A stretch of DNA of 39,933 nt, taken from contig JANWJD010000129.1 in assembly GCA_025449555.1 (NCBI GenBank), positions 1-39,933 of the forward strand, in the 5' to 3' direction. A program made the position numbers and the translations under genes. Origin of the DNA: Chloroflexota bacterium. Lineage in GTDB: Bacteria; Chloroflexota; UBA5177. The notes under the pieces are model-generated. The model saw only the letters and a program-made list of their open reading frames with translations, had not been told where the DNA came from and did no database searches. Numbering within the stretch: the first letter of the stretch is position 1; each line of letters starts with the position of its first letter. Shown one piece after another: positions 15,888 to 23,926 of the stretch.

Positions 15888-16835
15888 TTGGAATCGACTG
15901 AGGACACCACGCCCACTATCTCGAGCGTCGAAGAGGCGGCATTCGTCGTTACCATGCTCGAGGGTCAGTTGATCGCAGCCGAGACCAAACCGCAATTCGA
16001 TGCATTGTTTAAGCGGGCGCAAGAATTCGCTCAACAGATTGAGGGCGACGGAAGGCTCGGAGCGCAGGAGCGCGCGGCAGTAGACCAGCATCTCCGCGAA
16101 TTGCTGCTGCGAGCCCGGGTTGACTACGACCGCAATCGTGATGCGGCCCGATCCGCTTTGATGGAAACTGCCGACCGTCTCACGTTGTCCATCGAGTCAG
16201 TAGAGGAAGCCGAATCCGCCGCACAGGTGCAAGAAGTGCGCACCGATTTGCGACTGATTCGTGAGAGCTTGAAGAGTGCAAGCGCCTGGGCGCCGCGCGA
16301 CGTGCAGGCGCGCGTCTGGGACCAGTGGCAGGGAGCAAACCAAGCCGCCTGGGCCAAGCTCAATGAGTGTTGGAGCCGGAACGAGGGCGCGCTGTCTGCC
16401 GTATTAGAACGAGCGGAGTCCGCGATGGAACGGGGCAATCCGCGTGCCGCCAAGGTTCAGATCAAGCAGTTTCACGAGCTGGCGAAGGGCGCTGAGGGGT
16501 CGCATGCGTCGATGAAGCAGCTCCGAGGGCGGGCGCGGCAGCTGTGGGATCGGGCCACGGCAGCATCCAAAGAGCAACATGAGGCGTACGTGGTGATCGC
16601 GCGCAAGCGGCTTGACCACCTGCGAACGCTCGCCGAACGGGCGGCGCAGACTCGAATGAGAATCGAAATGGAGGTTGGGGAGCTGGAGAGCGACCTCCAA
16701 CAGGCGCAGACCGATGTCGCCGCTGCACTATTGCGCGGTCGACTTGAAGCGCGCCGCAAAGAGCTTCGTCAGGTGGATTCGGAATCGGCGGGGCTATTAC
16801 GCCGCATCGAGGAAGCCGAAAAAGTAGTCGGTTAG
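15888..16835 (+). CDS. coiled-coil hypothetical protein, 315 aa
   Basis: No family is recognised. Nearly the whole product is charged helix, strongest in the last third, where heptad-like stretches (residues about 230-310, with ELESDLQQAQTDVAAALLRG) suggest a coiled coil. A Trp-rich central part (VWDQWQGANQAAWAKLNECW) separates two helical arms. There is no signal peptide or membrane segment. The only start that keeps the first residues is TTG 15888; the next in-frame candidate is ATG 15954. It converges on the histidine kinase gene, overlapping its 3' end by four bases. Confidence 0.72.
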   Translation: MESTEDTTPTISSVEEAAFVVTMLEGQLIAAETKPQFDALFKRAQEFAQQIEGDGRLGAQERAAVDQHLRELLLRARVDYDRNRDAARSALMETADRLTLSIESVEEAESAAQVQEVRTDLRLIRESLKSASAWAPRDVQARVWDQWQGANQAAWAKLNECWSRNEGALSAVLERAESAMERGNPRAAKVQIKQFHELAKGAEGSHASMKQLRGRARQLWDRATAASKEQHEAYVVIARKRLDHLRTLAERAAQTRMRIEMEVGELESDLQQAQTDVAAALLRGRLEARRKELRQVDSESAGLLRRIEEAEKVVG

Positions 16836-18769
16836 GCCGTTTGGCCCGCTATGCTCACCGGCTCCTGGTCCGACACGGGAACTGTGACCCGGACTTCAGT
16901 TCCGGTGTGAGCAGTCGAGGTCACTTCTAATCGACCACCGATGGACTGCGCCCGTTCGGACATAATGTCCAGCCCGAAATGTCCCTCAAAATCGTGCTCG
17001 ACCGCAAAGCCGACACCATCATCGTGCACCTTCACCTCGAGCCCATCTTCAGACGAACAGATGTGGACGCTCACGCTCCGAGCATGTGCGTGCTTTCGAA
17101 CGTTGTTCAATGCTTCTTGAACGATGCGTAGCAGTTCTACCCGCGCTTTTGGTCCGATCTCGGGAACATTCTCGGCTGTATGCACCTCGACCCTCAATCC
17201 AGAGACCTGGCCGAATTCTTCAGCGTACGTGGCGATCGAATCCGCGGTGGTGGTTCCCTCCGGTGCCATGCGCAAGGTCGAAATCGCCTGTCGCGCCTCG
17301 GTGAGGGCGGTTTCGAGCACTCCCTCGATGTCCACTAAGTGACTTGGGTTGAAGTTTGCCGGCGAGCGTTGCAACCACGCCACCCGCATTTTCAGAAACG
17401 CGAGATGTTGAGCCAGCCCGTCATGAATTTCGCGCGCCAGACGCGATCGTTCCGCCAGCACGGCGCCGGCGGCGACTTCTTCGTACAAAAAGCTGCGTTC
17501 CAGCAGGACAGACGCTTGTATACCGAAGGATCTCAGGAGTCGAATGTCTTCAGAACTGAATTCTCCCGCCTCGCCTCGGTCGATGACCAACATGCCCAAC
17601 CGCCGGTCGCCTGCGTTGAGGGGAACTCCATACGCGGTCAGACCATCGGACCCGTTTTCGAACGCGACCACGACGCGGCGCGAGTCGGTATTGGCGCCCG
17701 CTACAGGTTCGTCCAGATGGATCATTTGCGTCGCAAAGTCATCGTATGTGGCCTGTCCACGTTCGTTCACGACCACGCGTGCATTGACGTTGAGAGACTG
17801 ACTGACTACTGCCACCACGTGCTTGATGATGGTTGACACGTCTTGCACGCTTGGAGGCGCCATAAGCGAGTGCAGGGCCTCAAGCTCTCTCGCCTGAAGT
17901 TGCAGTCGTTTGTAGCCTCTGCTCCATTCCACTCCCAGGGTGAGAAGCAAGCCCGTGTAAAAACAGAGACGCAATAGATCTCCGAACTGCACAGCGCGGG
18001 GCTCGTATGGATGGAATGCATACTGCAGCTCCGCGAATCCGGCGACAGTCAGGCAGATTGAGAGCCAGACAAACCAGCGAGATCCTTCCTCGTCTCGGGG
18101 CGATCGCCAGAACAAGATGCTTGCGCCAAACAAGAAAATGCACGAAGCCATCTGCAGCACAGTCTGAAAGCCGCTTGGCACCGCGGATCCGGTGGCGAGC
18201 GATATGCCCACGGTGCCGGAGAGTACCAGGGTGCAGGTCAACGTGACCCCGACCAGAACAAGCCGCCACCTTCGAGCTGGGGCTACGTGCCTTTCGACCA
18301 GCAGGCCCGCCGCGAACAGGAACATCGATCCCACCACGCGTTGCAATGCCCAGCCATACGGCACAAAGTGCATCTGCCTGCTCCAACCCAGCAGGAGCGG
18401 AAGGAGACCGGAACCGGCGCTGGCTCCGCCGAATACCAGAAAAGCATATCCAAGGTAGAAACTGGCTAACTTCCCATACAAGAGGAAGTCGGTCACCAGA
18501 AAGAAAGCAGCCCCCAGGGCGACCAGAATCGATGCGGTCGCGATGGCGACATTGACCACCTGGTTATGGGAAAGGGTGACGGACCCCGGTTTGACGATCG
18601 AAACGACCGTCGTGGCAAAGAGCACCAGAACGACGAAGCTGGCAACGGTCCGGTACGGGGCGCTCCCACGCGGTCGATCTACCACAGTTCCCGTCCCGGT
18701 CAACAGTGCGCGAGGGCTCTGGACCACAATGTCTCCCATACGACTCAAGCCGCGAACGTCATGTCGCAC
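16832..18769 (-). CDS. membrane sensor histidine kinase (7-8 TM, GAF, HisKA_3, HATPase)
   Basis: This 645-residue sensor begins with about eight hydrophobic segments (about 42-285), then a GAF-like domain (about 310-430), a HisKA_3 dimerisation box with LAREIHDGLAQHLAFLK (phospho-acceptor His449) and an ATPase domain with EALNNVRKHAHA, DDGVGF and GHFGLDIMSERA. This is the NarX/DegS/LiaS type. The GTG 18769 start is supported by a promoter placing the transcript start about three bases upstream; ATG 18739 is an alternative. A receiver-only protein gene lies directly upstream. The signal is unknown; a buried or lipid-related cue would fit the multi-helix input. Confidence 0.93.
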   Translation of the reverse strand: MRHDVRGLSRMGDIVVQSPRALLTGTGTVVDRPRGSAPYRTVASFVVLVLFATTVVSIVKPGSVTLSHNQVVNVAIATASILVALGAAFFLVTDFLLYGKLASFYLGYAFLVFGGASAGSGLLPLLLGWSRQMHFVPYGWALQRVVGSMFLFAAGLLVERHVAPARRWRLVLVGVTLTCTLVLSGTVGISLATGSAVPSGFQTVLQMASCIFLFGASILFWRSPRDEEGSRWFVWLSICLTVAGFAELQYAFHPYEPRAVQFGDLLRLCFYTGLLLTLGVEWSRGYKRLQLQARELEALHSLMAPPSVQDVSTIIKHVVAVVSQSLNVNARVVVNERGQATYDDFATQMIHLDEPVAGANTDSRRVVVAFENGSDGLTAYGVPLNAGDRRLGMLVIDRGEAGEFSSEDIRLLRSFGIQASVLLERSFLYEEVAAGAVLAERSRLAREIHDGLAQHLAFLKMRVAWLQRSPANFNPSHLVDIEGVLETALTEARQAISTLRMAPEGTTTADSIATYAEEFGQVSGLRVEVHTAENVPEIGPKARVELLRIVQEALNNVRKHAHARSVSVHICSSEDGLEVKVHDDGVGFAVEHDFEGHFGLDIMSERAQSIGGRLEVTSTAHTGTEVRVTVPVSDQEPVSIAGQTA

Positions 18770-18778
18770 GCCGCCGCC

Positions 18779-18807
18779 AGTGTAGCGCGTCCATGCGACA
18801 TTGTGAA
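18779..18807 (-). promoter_or_regulatory. promoter of the histidine kinase gene
   Basis: Minus-strand TTCACA (18807-18802), 17 bp, TACACT (18784-18779). The predicted transcript start is about 18772, three bases before GTG 18769, so the message would be nearly leaderless. The kinase can therefore be made apart from the regulator gene upstream. Confidence 0.5.
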
Positions 18808-18834
18808 GCGGGCAGATTTCAGCGTACGGCCGCG

Positions 18835-19197
18835 CTACCTTTGGTTGACCGCTCGTTGCACGATGTGAACGAAATCGTCCATGTCAAAAGGCTTGCGAAG
18901 ATACGCGGTCGCCCCGACAGTAGCAGCCAGTTCCTCGGCGTTATCCATCCCGGTCACCAGGACCACCGGCGGAGCGGTGTCTTTGAGAACACGCCGGATA
19001 TTGTCAACCACCTCAGCTCCATTCATGCCAGGCATCATGAAATCCGTGACGATGGCTGCCGGTTCGAAGTCGCGTACCCGCTCTTCAGCCCGTCCACTGG
19101 TGGTGAGAACCACGTTGAAACCAGCGGTTTGTAATACGTCGGTGAGCAAAGCGCCCAGACCAGCTTCGTCCTCAACGATCAGGACTGTGGCCGCCAT
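18835..19197 (-). CDS. single-domain response regulator (CheY-like receiver)
   Basis: This 120-residue stand-alone receiver has acidic residues E9 and D10, phospho-acceptor Asp52 in VTDFMMPGMNG, Thr82 in VTGMDN and Lys102 in RKPF. No output domain follows, so it probably works through protein contact or as a phosphate relay. ATG 19197 has GGAG seven bases upstream. It lies 65 bp upstream of the histidine kinase gene on the same strand and is the likely partner, although HisKA_3 kinases normally pair with NarL-type HTH regulators. Confidence 0.93.
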   Translation of the reverse strand: MAATVLIVEDEAGLGALLTDVLQTAGFNVVLTTSGRAEERVRDFEPAAIVTDFMMPGMNGAEVVDNIRRVLKDTAPPVVLVTGMDNAEELAATVGATAYLRKPFDMDDFVHIVQRAVNQR

Positions 19198-19216
19198 GTA
19201 CGATCTCCAGTCCAAA

Positions 19217-19246
19217 GTTCTACCACACCGGCGTGTCCACTGTTCA
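19217..19246 (-). promoter_or_regulatory. likely promoter of the receiver gene
   Basis: Minus-strand TGAACA (19246-19241), 18 bp, TAGAAC (19222-19217); each hexamer matches four of six consensus bases. The leader would be about 15 nt, containing the GGAGAT ribosome site. Confidence 0.4.
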
Positions 19247-19321
19247 GAGTGACTCGAACAGAAAGTACACAACCGGCGAGGGAGAGACAGGGCTGCACGG
19301 GAGCAGGGTCCGCTAAGTTGG

Positions 19322-19393
19322 AGGCGACGGTCGGAATCGAACCGACGATAGGGGTTTTGCAGACCCCCGCCTTAACCACTTGGCCACGTCGCC
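19322..19393 (-). tRNA. tRNA-Cys (GCA)
   Basis: Read on minus, the acceptor arms GGCGACG and CGTCGCC pair fully. The anticodon loop CTGCAAA gives GCA, and the T arm is GTCGG-TTCGATT-CCGAC. The discriminator base is U, as expected for tRNA-Cys, and CCA is encoded (down to 19319). It lies about a dozen bases after tRNA-Gly, with a short T run between. Confidence 0.97.
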
Positions 19394-19405
19394 ATAAAAA
19401 AATGG

Positions 19406-19477
<72 letters not shown>

Positions 19478-19499
19478 TCGAGCCTTGCGGCCCACTGAT

Positions 19500-19528
19500 G
19501 TTTAACACATGCACTTTTGGGCAGTCAA
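19500..19528 (-). promoter_or_regulatory. promoter of the tRNA-Gly/tRNA-Cys tandem
   Basis: Minus-strand TTGACT (19528-19523), 17 bp, TTAAAC (19505-19500). The predicted transcript start near 19493 is about 16 nt before tRNA-Gly. Confidence 0.5.
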
Positions 19529-19542
19529 GGCTGAAAGTACCG

Positions 19543-19551
19543 TGTTATACT
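19543..19551 (+). promoter_or_regulatory. extended -10 promoter of the secreted-protein gene
   Basis: TGTTATACT combines the TGN extension with TATACT. No -35 is visible, as is usual for extended -10 promoters. It is back-to-back with the tRNA promoter, and the leader would be about 28 nt. Confidence 0.45.
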
Positions 19552-19585
19552 CATCCGCCCAAGTCACTTGAACCTGGAGTCTTGC

Positions 19586-20368
19586 TTGTTTTATCACGCG
19601 TTTCGAGTCGTTTTTCCCATCCTTCCGTGTCTCATGTTGCTGAATGCAATGTCTGTTCCTGGACCCGTATCTGCAGCCGTTACAAGCGCAAAAGCGACGC
19701 CGGGGAAGGCGGTACATAGACCCCGAAAGGCAGTTCCGGCGCCGCCTGCGGCTATTGGCGCGCAGCTCACCGCGACGCCTTCGATTACGGACGTGGGGGA
19801 TCAGGTCACGCTGACGTTGACCGCGACGCACTTCACGCCGAGGTCGTCTGTGACTGTGCGCTTCCTCTCCTCGCACCACGGGTTTTCGGGTCCCATGCCT
19901 TGGGATCCGCGATGTAACTGCTTCCGCCTCGCCATTTTTCTGGCCAAACGCTCGCATTCGCTCGAACTGTCCCGTGTCAGCGCTGTGATAACCGCCGGCA
20001 AGGCTGCAACCGCCGTATACACGACCTTTCAGATTCGTGGTTTGACCCCGAACGGACTGGCTTATGTGGCGGGTGGGACCCCCATATTCTCCGCGTGGGT
20101 GGGCGATCCGAACCCCGTTGCAACTGAGTTCCAGCACTACTGTGTGTGGGCTCGCACCGCCGATGCGCTCGGTGTTTCAGGATTGACTGTGAAGCTTTCG
20201 GTTCATTTCGCCCAGCACACGGAGAATTGGACCGCCGGGGTGACCGGCCCAAGCGGAGTCCTATGCGTGCGCCGCTCGATTGGGCACCCGCAAGTGGGAA
20301 GAGGCGTGCGGGTGGACGCGTATGCCGGCAATCTCCATGCGCAAACGAGTTTCACACCGGTCGGATGA
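19586..20368 (+). CDS. secreted protein of unknown function, 260 aa
   Basis: A Sec signal peptide is clear: FYHAFR, then hydrophobic VVFPILPCLMLLNAMSV and a likely cut after PVSA. An Ala/Pro/Lys-rich spacer follows (about 31-60), then beta-rich sequence resembling an Ig-like or bacterial surface fold (LTATPSITDVGDQVTLTLTA), with four cysteines in the mature part (PRCNCFR, YCVWA, LCVRR) that could form disulfides. No enzyme motif is seen. TTG 19586 is chosen for GGAG six bases upstream; a TTG at 19568 lies further up without such a site. It converges on the J-domain gene. Confidence 0.72.
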   Translation: MFYHAFRVVFPILPCLMLLNAMSVPGPVSAAVTSAKATPGKAVHRPRKAVPAPPAAIGAQLTATPSITDVGDQVTLTLTATHFTPRSSVTVRFLSSHHGFSGPMPWDPRCNCFRLAIFLAKRSHSLELSRVSAVITAGKAATAVYTTFQIRGLTPNGLAYVAGGTPIFSAWVGDPNPVATEFQHYCVWARTADALGVSGLTVKLSVHFAQHTENWTAGVTGPSGVLCVRRSIGHPQVGRGVRVDAYAGNLHAQTSFTPVG

Positions 20369-20386
20369 GCAAGCGCCTTCCGGCGA

Positions 20387-21040
20387 TCAGGACGGGGTTT
20401 CTCCACTTCCATTGTCAGCCCTGCTGACCCGATCTCGCACCACCTTCATGGCAAGGTTGAGTTGCTTGAGCCTTTGAGCCGCGTCCCGCTGACCGATGGG
20501 ATCGCCGTGGAACTTGTCGGGATGGATAGACGCGACACGGCGACGGTATGCACGCTCGATCTCTTCCGCCGATGCCACCCGAGAGACGCCAAGCAGAGTA
20601 TAAGCATCGGTCTCTCCTGGATAAAACTCGAGGTGTTCCGCCACGTGCATGGAACGATGGGGCCGGGGCTTCCGACGCGCCGCCTTTGCCCGGCTGGCCC
20701 TCGACTGAGACTCCGCGTACGGATCCCAGTGGTCGCCAGTGTAGGGCGAGGTGCGACGACTCTTGTAGACGCCCGGATCCGCAACCCGCGCCGCCTCCAC
20801 GTGCTGTTGCCAGATTGGAATTTCCTCTTGGTTGGTGGGTCGCACGGGCTCGTCAAGCGATCCAACATGTGATGACCATCGGCGCTCGCTCGAACTACCT
20901 GAATGCACGGTCGCCCGGGGGCCCGGTCTGTCCGGGTCCACGCCGACCGACACGCGGTTGGACGCCACATATATCCCGACGAGTACGACCAGCACCACGG
21001 TGAGGGCACCGAGCAAGAAGAGGATTGCGTAAAGTGCCAT
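20387..21040 (-). CDS. membrane-anchored J-domain protein
   Basis: Residues 3-26 form one membrane helix (YAILFLLGALTVVLVVLVGI), then a long charged, disordered linker rich in Arg/Ser/Pro, and a C-terminal J domain from about 145: DAYTLLGVSRVASAEEIERA, with HPD at 173-175. Such proteins recruit and stimulate DnaK at the membrane; no substrate-binding domain is present, so it is a J-only tether. It lies 35 bp after tRNA-Phe on the same strand and may share its transcript. Confidence 0.88.
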   Translation of the reverse strand: MALYAILFLLGALTVVLVVLVGIYVASNRVSVGVDPDRPGPRATVHSGSSSERRWSSHVGSLDEPVRPTNQEEIPIWQQHVEAARVADPGVYKSRRTSPYTGDHWDPYAESQSRASRAKAARRKPRPHRSMHVAEHLEFYPGETDAYTLLGVSRVASAEEIERAYRRRVASIHPDKFHGDPIGQRDAAQRLKQLNLAMKVVRDRVSRADNGSGETPS

Positions 21041-21075
21041 CTCTGCGGCCGAACCAGGTCCAGAATGTGATTTGG

Positions 21076-21148
21076 TGCCGAGGGCCAGAATCGAACTGGC
21101 GACACATGGATTTTCAGTCCATTGCTCTACCGACTGAGCTACCTCGGC
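21076..21148 (-). tRNA. tRNA-Phe (GAA)
   Basis: Read on minus, the acceptor arms GCCGAGG and CCTCGGC pair. The anticodon stem ATGGA/TCCAT carries loop CTGAAAA, giving GAA. The D arm AGCTCAGTCGGTAGAGC and the T arm CGCCAG-TTCGATT-CTGGC are canonical. The discriminator is A, and CCA is encoded (down to 21073). Confidence 0.97.
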
Positions 21149-21171
21149 TTCTCACGGCTTTAAGGCGCACG

Positions 21172-21198
21172 ATTCTATCACACGATAAAAGCGTCAAA
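21172..21198 (-). promoter_or_regulatory. promoter of tRNA-Phe
   Basis: Minus-strand extended -10 TGATAGAAT (21180-21172), with a TTGAC core about 15 bp upstream (21198-21193). The predicted start is near 21165, some 17 nt before the tRNA. Confidence 0.5.
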
Positions 21199-21212
21199 CA
21201 TCGCCTGAGGAG

Positions 21213-22361
21213 CTACAAACCGCGTTGCTTTTTCCAGGTTGAGAGGTCTCCCAGCACCACCGCACCCTGACCCTGCAACTCCTCTGGAGTGCGTGATCCG
21301 GTAAGAAACAATGCACGGCGGAGCTCGGTGATGAACTGTTGGATGACCAGATCCAGTTCAGCCTCTCCAGCGTCTGCCGCCATCAAAAATGGCAACCCCA
21401 CGCCAACCGCGGCCGCGCCTAACGCGATCGCGCGCGCCGCGTCGACGCCACTGCGCACACCACCGGTTGCGATGACAGGCACACCACAATGGCGCGTCTC
21501 GAGGATCGATGCCGTGGTGGGAATGCCCCAGCGGCCAAACGCCTCGGCCATCGACACATGTCCATTGCTCCGTTGACCTTCGCGCGCTCCTTCTATTTTC
21601 ACCATACTGGTGCCGCCCGCGCCGCCGACGTCGATTGCGGCCACGCCGACTTGCTGGAGTCTTCGCGCCTGCTCGCGCGAGATACCGGCGCCCGTTTCCT
21701 TGGCCATGACGGGCACGCCCACGGATCGCACCACCTCACCAATTGCCTCAAGGACCCCCCGCGCGTTGCGGTCACCTTCGGGCTGTACCATTTCTTGCAG
21801 GAAGTTGAGGTGGATGGCCAGAGCCTGTGCTTCGACGCTCTCCACGATGGCCCGGATGTCGTGGAGCTCGAGTGCCGGGGCGTCTGATTGCGGGACGAGT
21901 TGCGGCGCGCCGATGTTCGCCACCAAGACTGCATGGGGCGCAACGTCTCGGGCCACGCGATACGTGGCCATGAGGTCCGGATCGAACAGTCCAGCGCGCT
22001 GGCTGCCCAAACCCATAGCAAGTCCGTGTCTCTCAGCCGCGACAGCAAGGCGGCGATTGATGCGAGCAGCTCGCTCGTGGCCGCCCGTCATGCCGGTGAT
22101 CCAGATGGGCGCCGACACCGTCTGGCCCAGGAAGTCCGTCTGAAGATCCACGTCCGCCAGATCCATTTCCGGCAAGCAGTTGTGAACCAGCCGCACCTCG
22201 TTCCAGTTCAATCCGAGATCGGATTCCGCGTCCCCGTGCAACGCGAGTTGCAGATGTTCCAGCTTCCGACTGCTGATCAGGTCGACGCGCTCTTCATGGG
22301 TCATAACTGATTTCGGCCAGTCTGTCGATGCGCCAGGTATGTTGGCATGGTAATCATCCAT
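21213..22361 (-). CDS. fni: type 2 isopentenyl-diphosphate delta-isomerase (FMN-dependent)
   Basis: This enzyme interconverts IPP and DMAPP with reduced FMN, supplying isoprenoids. Seen are RKLEHLQLAL near the start, PIWITGMTGGHERAARINR, MGLGSQRAGL, LVANIGAPQL, HLNFLQEMVQPEGDRNARG, VMAKETGAGIS, IDVGGAGGTSMVKIE and ATGGVRSGVDAARAIALGA, the full FMN/substrate set. ATG 22361 (382 residues) overlaps the stop of an upstream gene remnant by eight bases, a classic coupled arrangement; ATG 22304 is a possible shorter start. The remnant looks like a squalene/phytoene synthase, also an isoprenoid gene. Confidence 0.95.
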   Translation of the reverse strand: MDDYHANIPGASTDWPKSVMTHEERVDLISSRKLEHLQLALHGDAESDLGLNWNEVRLVHNCLPEMDLADVDLQTDFLGQTVSAPIWITGMTGGHERAARINRRLAVAAERHGLAMGLGSQRAGLFDPDLMATYRVARDVAPHAVLVANIGAPQLVPQSDAPALELHDIRAIVESVEAQALAIHLNFLQEMVQPEGDRNARGVLEAIGEVVRSVGVPVMAKETGAGISREQARRLQQVGVAAIDVGGAGGTSMVKIEGAREGQRSNGHVSMAEAFGRWGIPTTASILETRHCGVPVIATGGVRSGVDAARAIALGAAAVGVGLPFLMAADAGEAELDLVIQQFITELRRALFLTGSRTPEELQGQGAVVLGDLSTWKKQRGL

Positions 22362-22566
22362 TTCTCGGTGGCCCGAGGCGGGCCCACCAGGTGACGACGT
22401 TGAATTCCTGTTCCTCTATTGTGTCCAGAATCCGAGGATACAGCGAAGCGGCCAGGAAGGGGGGAAATTGGCTCGAACCATCCGGCGCCGGAATCCCGTG
22501 CATTCCGGAGTCATAGTGCTCCCGAGCGACCTCGGTGCGTGCCGGTATGACGCCACGGAAGAAGTC
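22354..22566 (-). pseudogene. 3' remnant of a squalene/phytoene synthase-type gene
   Basis: About 70 codons stay open, without any start codon before an internal ATG, and read like the last part of the squalene/phytoene synthase family: ARTEVAREHYDSGMHGIPAP, then FLAASLYPRILDTIEEQEFN and a VVTWWARLGPPR tail, compared with the family's AR..Y..G..IP, LY..ILD.IE...YDV and R..... ending. The rest of the gene, including the Asp-rich catalytic motifs, is absent; rnpB and its promoter now lie immediately upstream. The stop overlaps the fni start, so the two were once translationally coupled. The family call rests on pattern recall only. Confidence 0.5.
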
Positions 22567-22584
22567 ATGCGGCCGAACCGAGTG

Positions 22585-22614
22585 TTGACAAACTTGTCGA
22601 AGAGGGCGTAAGCT
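22585..22614 (+). promoter_or_regulatory. promoter of rnpB
   Basis: A perfect -35 TTGACA (22585-22590) is followed after 18 bp by TAAGCT (22609-22614, a weak -10). The predicted start near 22620 coincides with the first base of the RNase P P1 helix. Confidence 0.6.
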
Positions 22615-22619
22615 TGGGC

Positions 22620-23005
22620 GTCCAAGCAAACCGGGTGGCCGCGTGCGGAAGGTTCGTACGAGGAAAGTCCGAGCTCCATAGAGCAGGGTGCTGGGTAACA
22701 CCCAGTGGGGGCGACCCCAAGGAAAGTGCCACAGAAACATACCGCCGATTCACATCGGTAAGGTTGAAATGGTGAGGTAAGAGCTCACCGGCAGTCGGGT
22801 GATCGACTGGCCGCGGTAAACCCCATCTGGAGCAAGACCACGTAGGAAGGCGCGATGTCCTTGCGACGTCTAAGGGTTGCTCGCCTGAGTCCTTCGGGTA
22901 AGGTCGCTGGAGCCGGCGAGAGATCGTCGGCGTAGATAGATGGTCACCACCGCACGGGTCGTGAGGCCGGTGCGGAACAGAACTCGGCTTATGGTTTGCT
23001 TGGAC
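22620..23005 (+). ncRNA. rnpB: RNase P RNA, bacterial type A-like
   Basis: This is the catalytic RNA that trims tRNA 5' leaders. The ends pair as a perfect 13-bp P1 helix: GTCCAAGCAAACC (22620-22632) with GGTTTGCTTGGAC (22993-23005). The universally conserved GAGGAAAGTCCG lies near 22659-22671, CCACAGAAACATACC near 22727-22741 and the 3' conserved ACAGAACTCGGCTTA near 22977-22991. The length, about 386 nt, is normal. I see no strong intrinsic terminator in the following 120 bp. Confidence 0.96.
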
Positions 23006-23127
23006 TCCGTTCGCGGATCGCGTTCACACCCCACTTCGCGACCCATGCCACTGGACGGCACCACTCGGATGCAAGGCCGGCACAGGGTCGACCACAATCA
23101 TCGACGCTTCAACGGTTGGCGGATGCG

Positions 23128-23916
23128 TCATTGAGGATCGGGCGAAGTCGACGGAGCTTCCAGGCTGCCGTGCCCGGTACAGTCGGGGGTCCCGCAATGA
23201 AAGTGATTTTCCATCCAGCACACGGCATGATGGGTCCGACCGCACACCGGACAACTCGCGGCAAGCTGACCCAGTCGTAAAGTATTTCCGCAGCGCGGAC
23301 ATTCGGCTCCCACTCCCACGTCGCCGGGACCCAGCAATTCGGTCGCCACGCCCACCGGCACCGACTCTACGTGGACCGGCGTGGACCGAATCGAAGGCTC
23401 CTGGGGAGGAGCCGGTTCCGGTGCTTTTTCCACTCGCGGTTCAGTTCGCACGTCTGCCTTTTTCGCGCGTTCGCGGACCTTGGGCCGACGTCCGGGCCCC
23501 CGCACTTCCGGGGAGGATGCAGCAACGGGCGCGGACTTCTCCTGTTCAGGCTTTTTTCGACCCTCTGACTCGTCTAGTGGTTGAGGTATGGTGGCGCCCG
23601 TTGCCTGCGGCCCCATCGGCCGGCTCGGCGCTTCTGCCCGCAGTGGCTCCCGTGGGGCGGGTGTCACCGATTGTGATTCGGTATCTGAGATCTCCGGACC
23701 AACCAGAAGGTTCGTCCCGGGGAGGCGACTCTCGACGGCGAGACCCATCAGGAAGCACAGAAACCCGATACCCAGGAGAAGCACGGCGAGAATCGTGACC
23801 GGACCCGCATCGCGGCCGAGTACACTCTGCACCAGCAGCATCGCAGCGCCGATCCAGGTCGCCAACCGGCTGTACCAGGTGAATTCGCTCAACCTGAACG
23901 ACGTTTGATCCGTCAC
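23128..23916 (-). CDS. membrane protein with C-terminal RING/treble-clef-like zinc domain
   Basis: Two membrane helices near the N-terminus (about 13-34 and 40-62) precede a disordered linker rich in Pro, Glu, Arg and Ala (about 70-200). The C-terminal zinc domain has CPRCGNTLRLGQLAASCPVC, then GRTHHAVCW, HFHC and PDC, the cysteine/histidine spacing of prokaryotic RING-finger-like proteins. Such domains usually bind protein partners; ubiquitin-ligase activity should not be assumed. GTG 23916 is chosen for GAGGG seven bases upstream. An ATG at 23943 would overlap the glycosyltransferase stop; either way the two genes are adjacent or coupled. Confidence 0.78.
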   Translation of the reverse strand: MTDQTSFRLSEFTWYSRLATWIGAAMLLVQSVLGRDAGPVTILAVLLLGIGFLCFLMGLAVESRLPGTNLLVGPEISDTESQSVTPAPREPLRAEAPSRPMGPQATGATIPQPLDESEGRKKPEQEKSAPVAASSPEVRGPGRRPKVRERAKKADVRTEPRVEKAPEPAPPQEPSIRSTPVHVESVPVGVATELLGPGDVGVGAECPRCGNTLRLGQLAASCPVCGRTHHAVCWMENHFHCGTPDCTGHGSLEAPSTSPDPQ

Positions 23917-23926
23917 TCCCGAGCCC

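Noticed and set aside
23006-23127. Intrinsic terminator of rnpB
   Set aside because: Only short GC-rich inverted segments are present, without a U tract; I could not support a call.
23128-23916. Ubiquitin-ligase-like system based on the RING-like domain
   Set aside because: No E1-, E2- or ubiquitin-like gene is nearby; the cysteine pattern alone supports only a zinc-binding domain.
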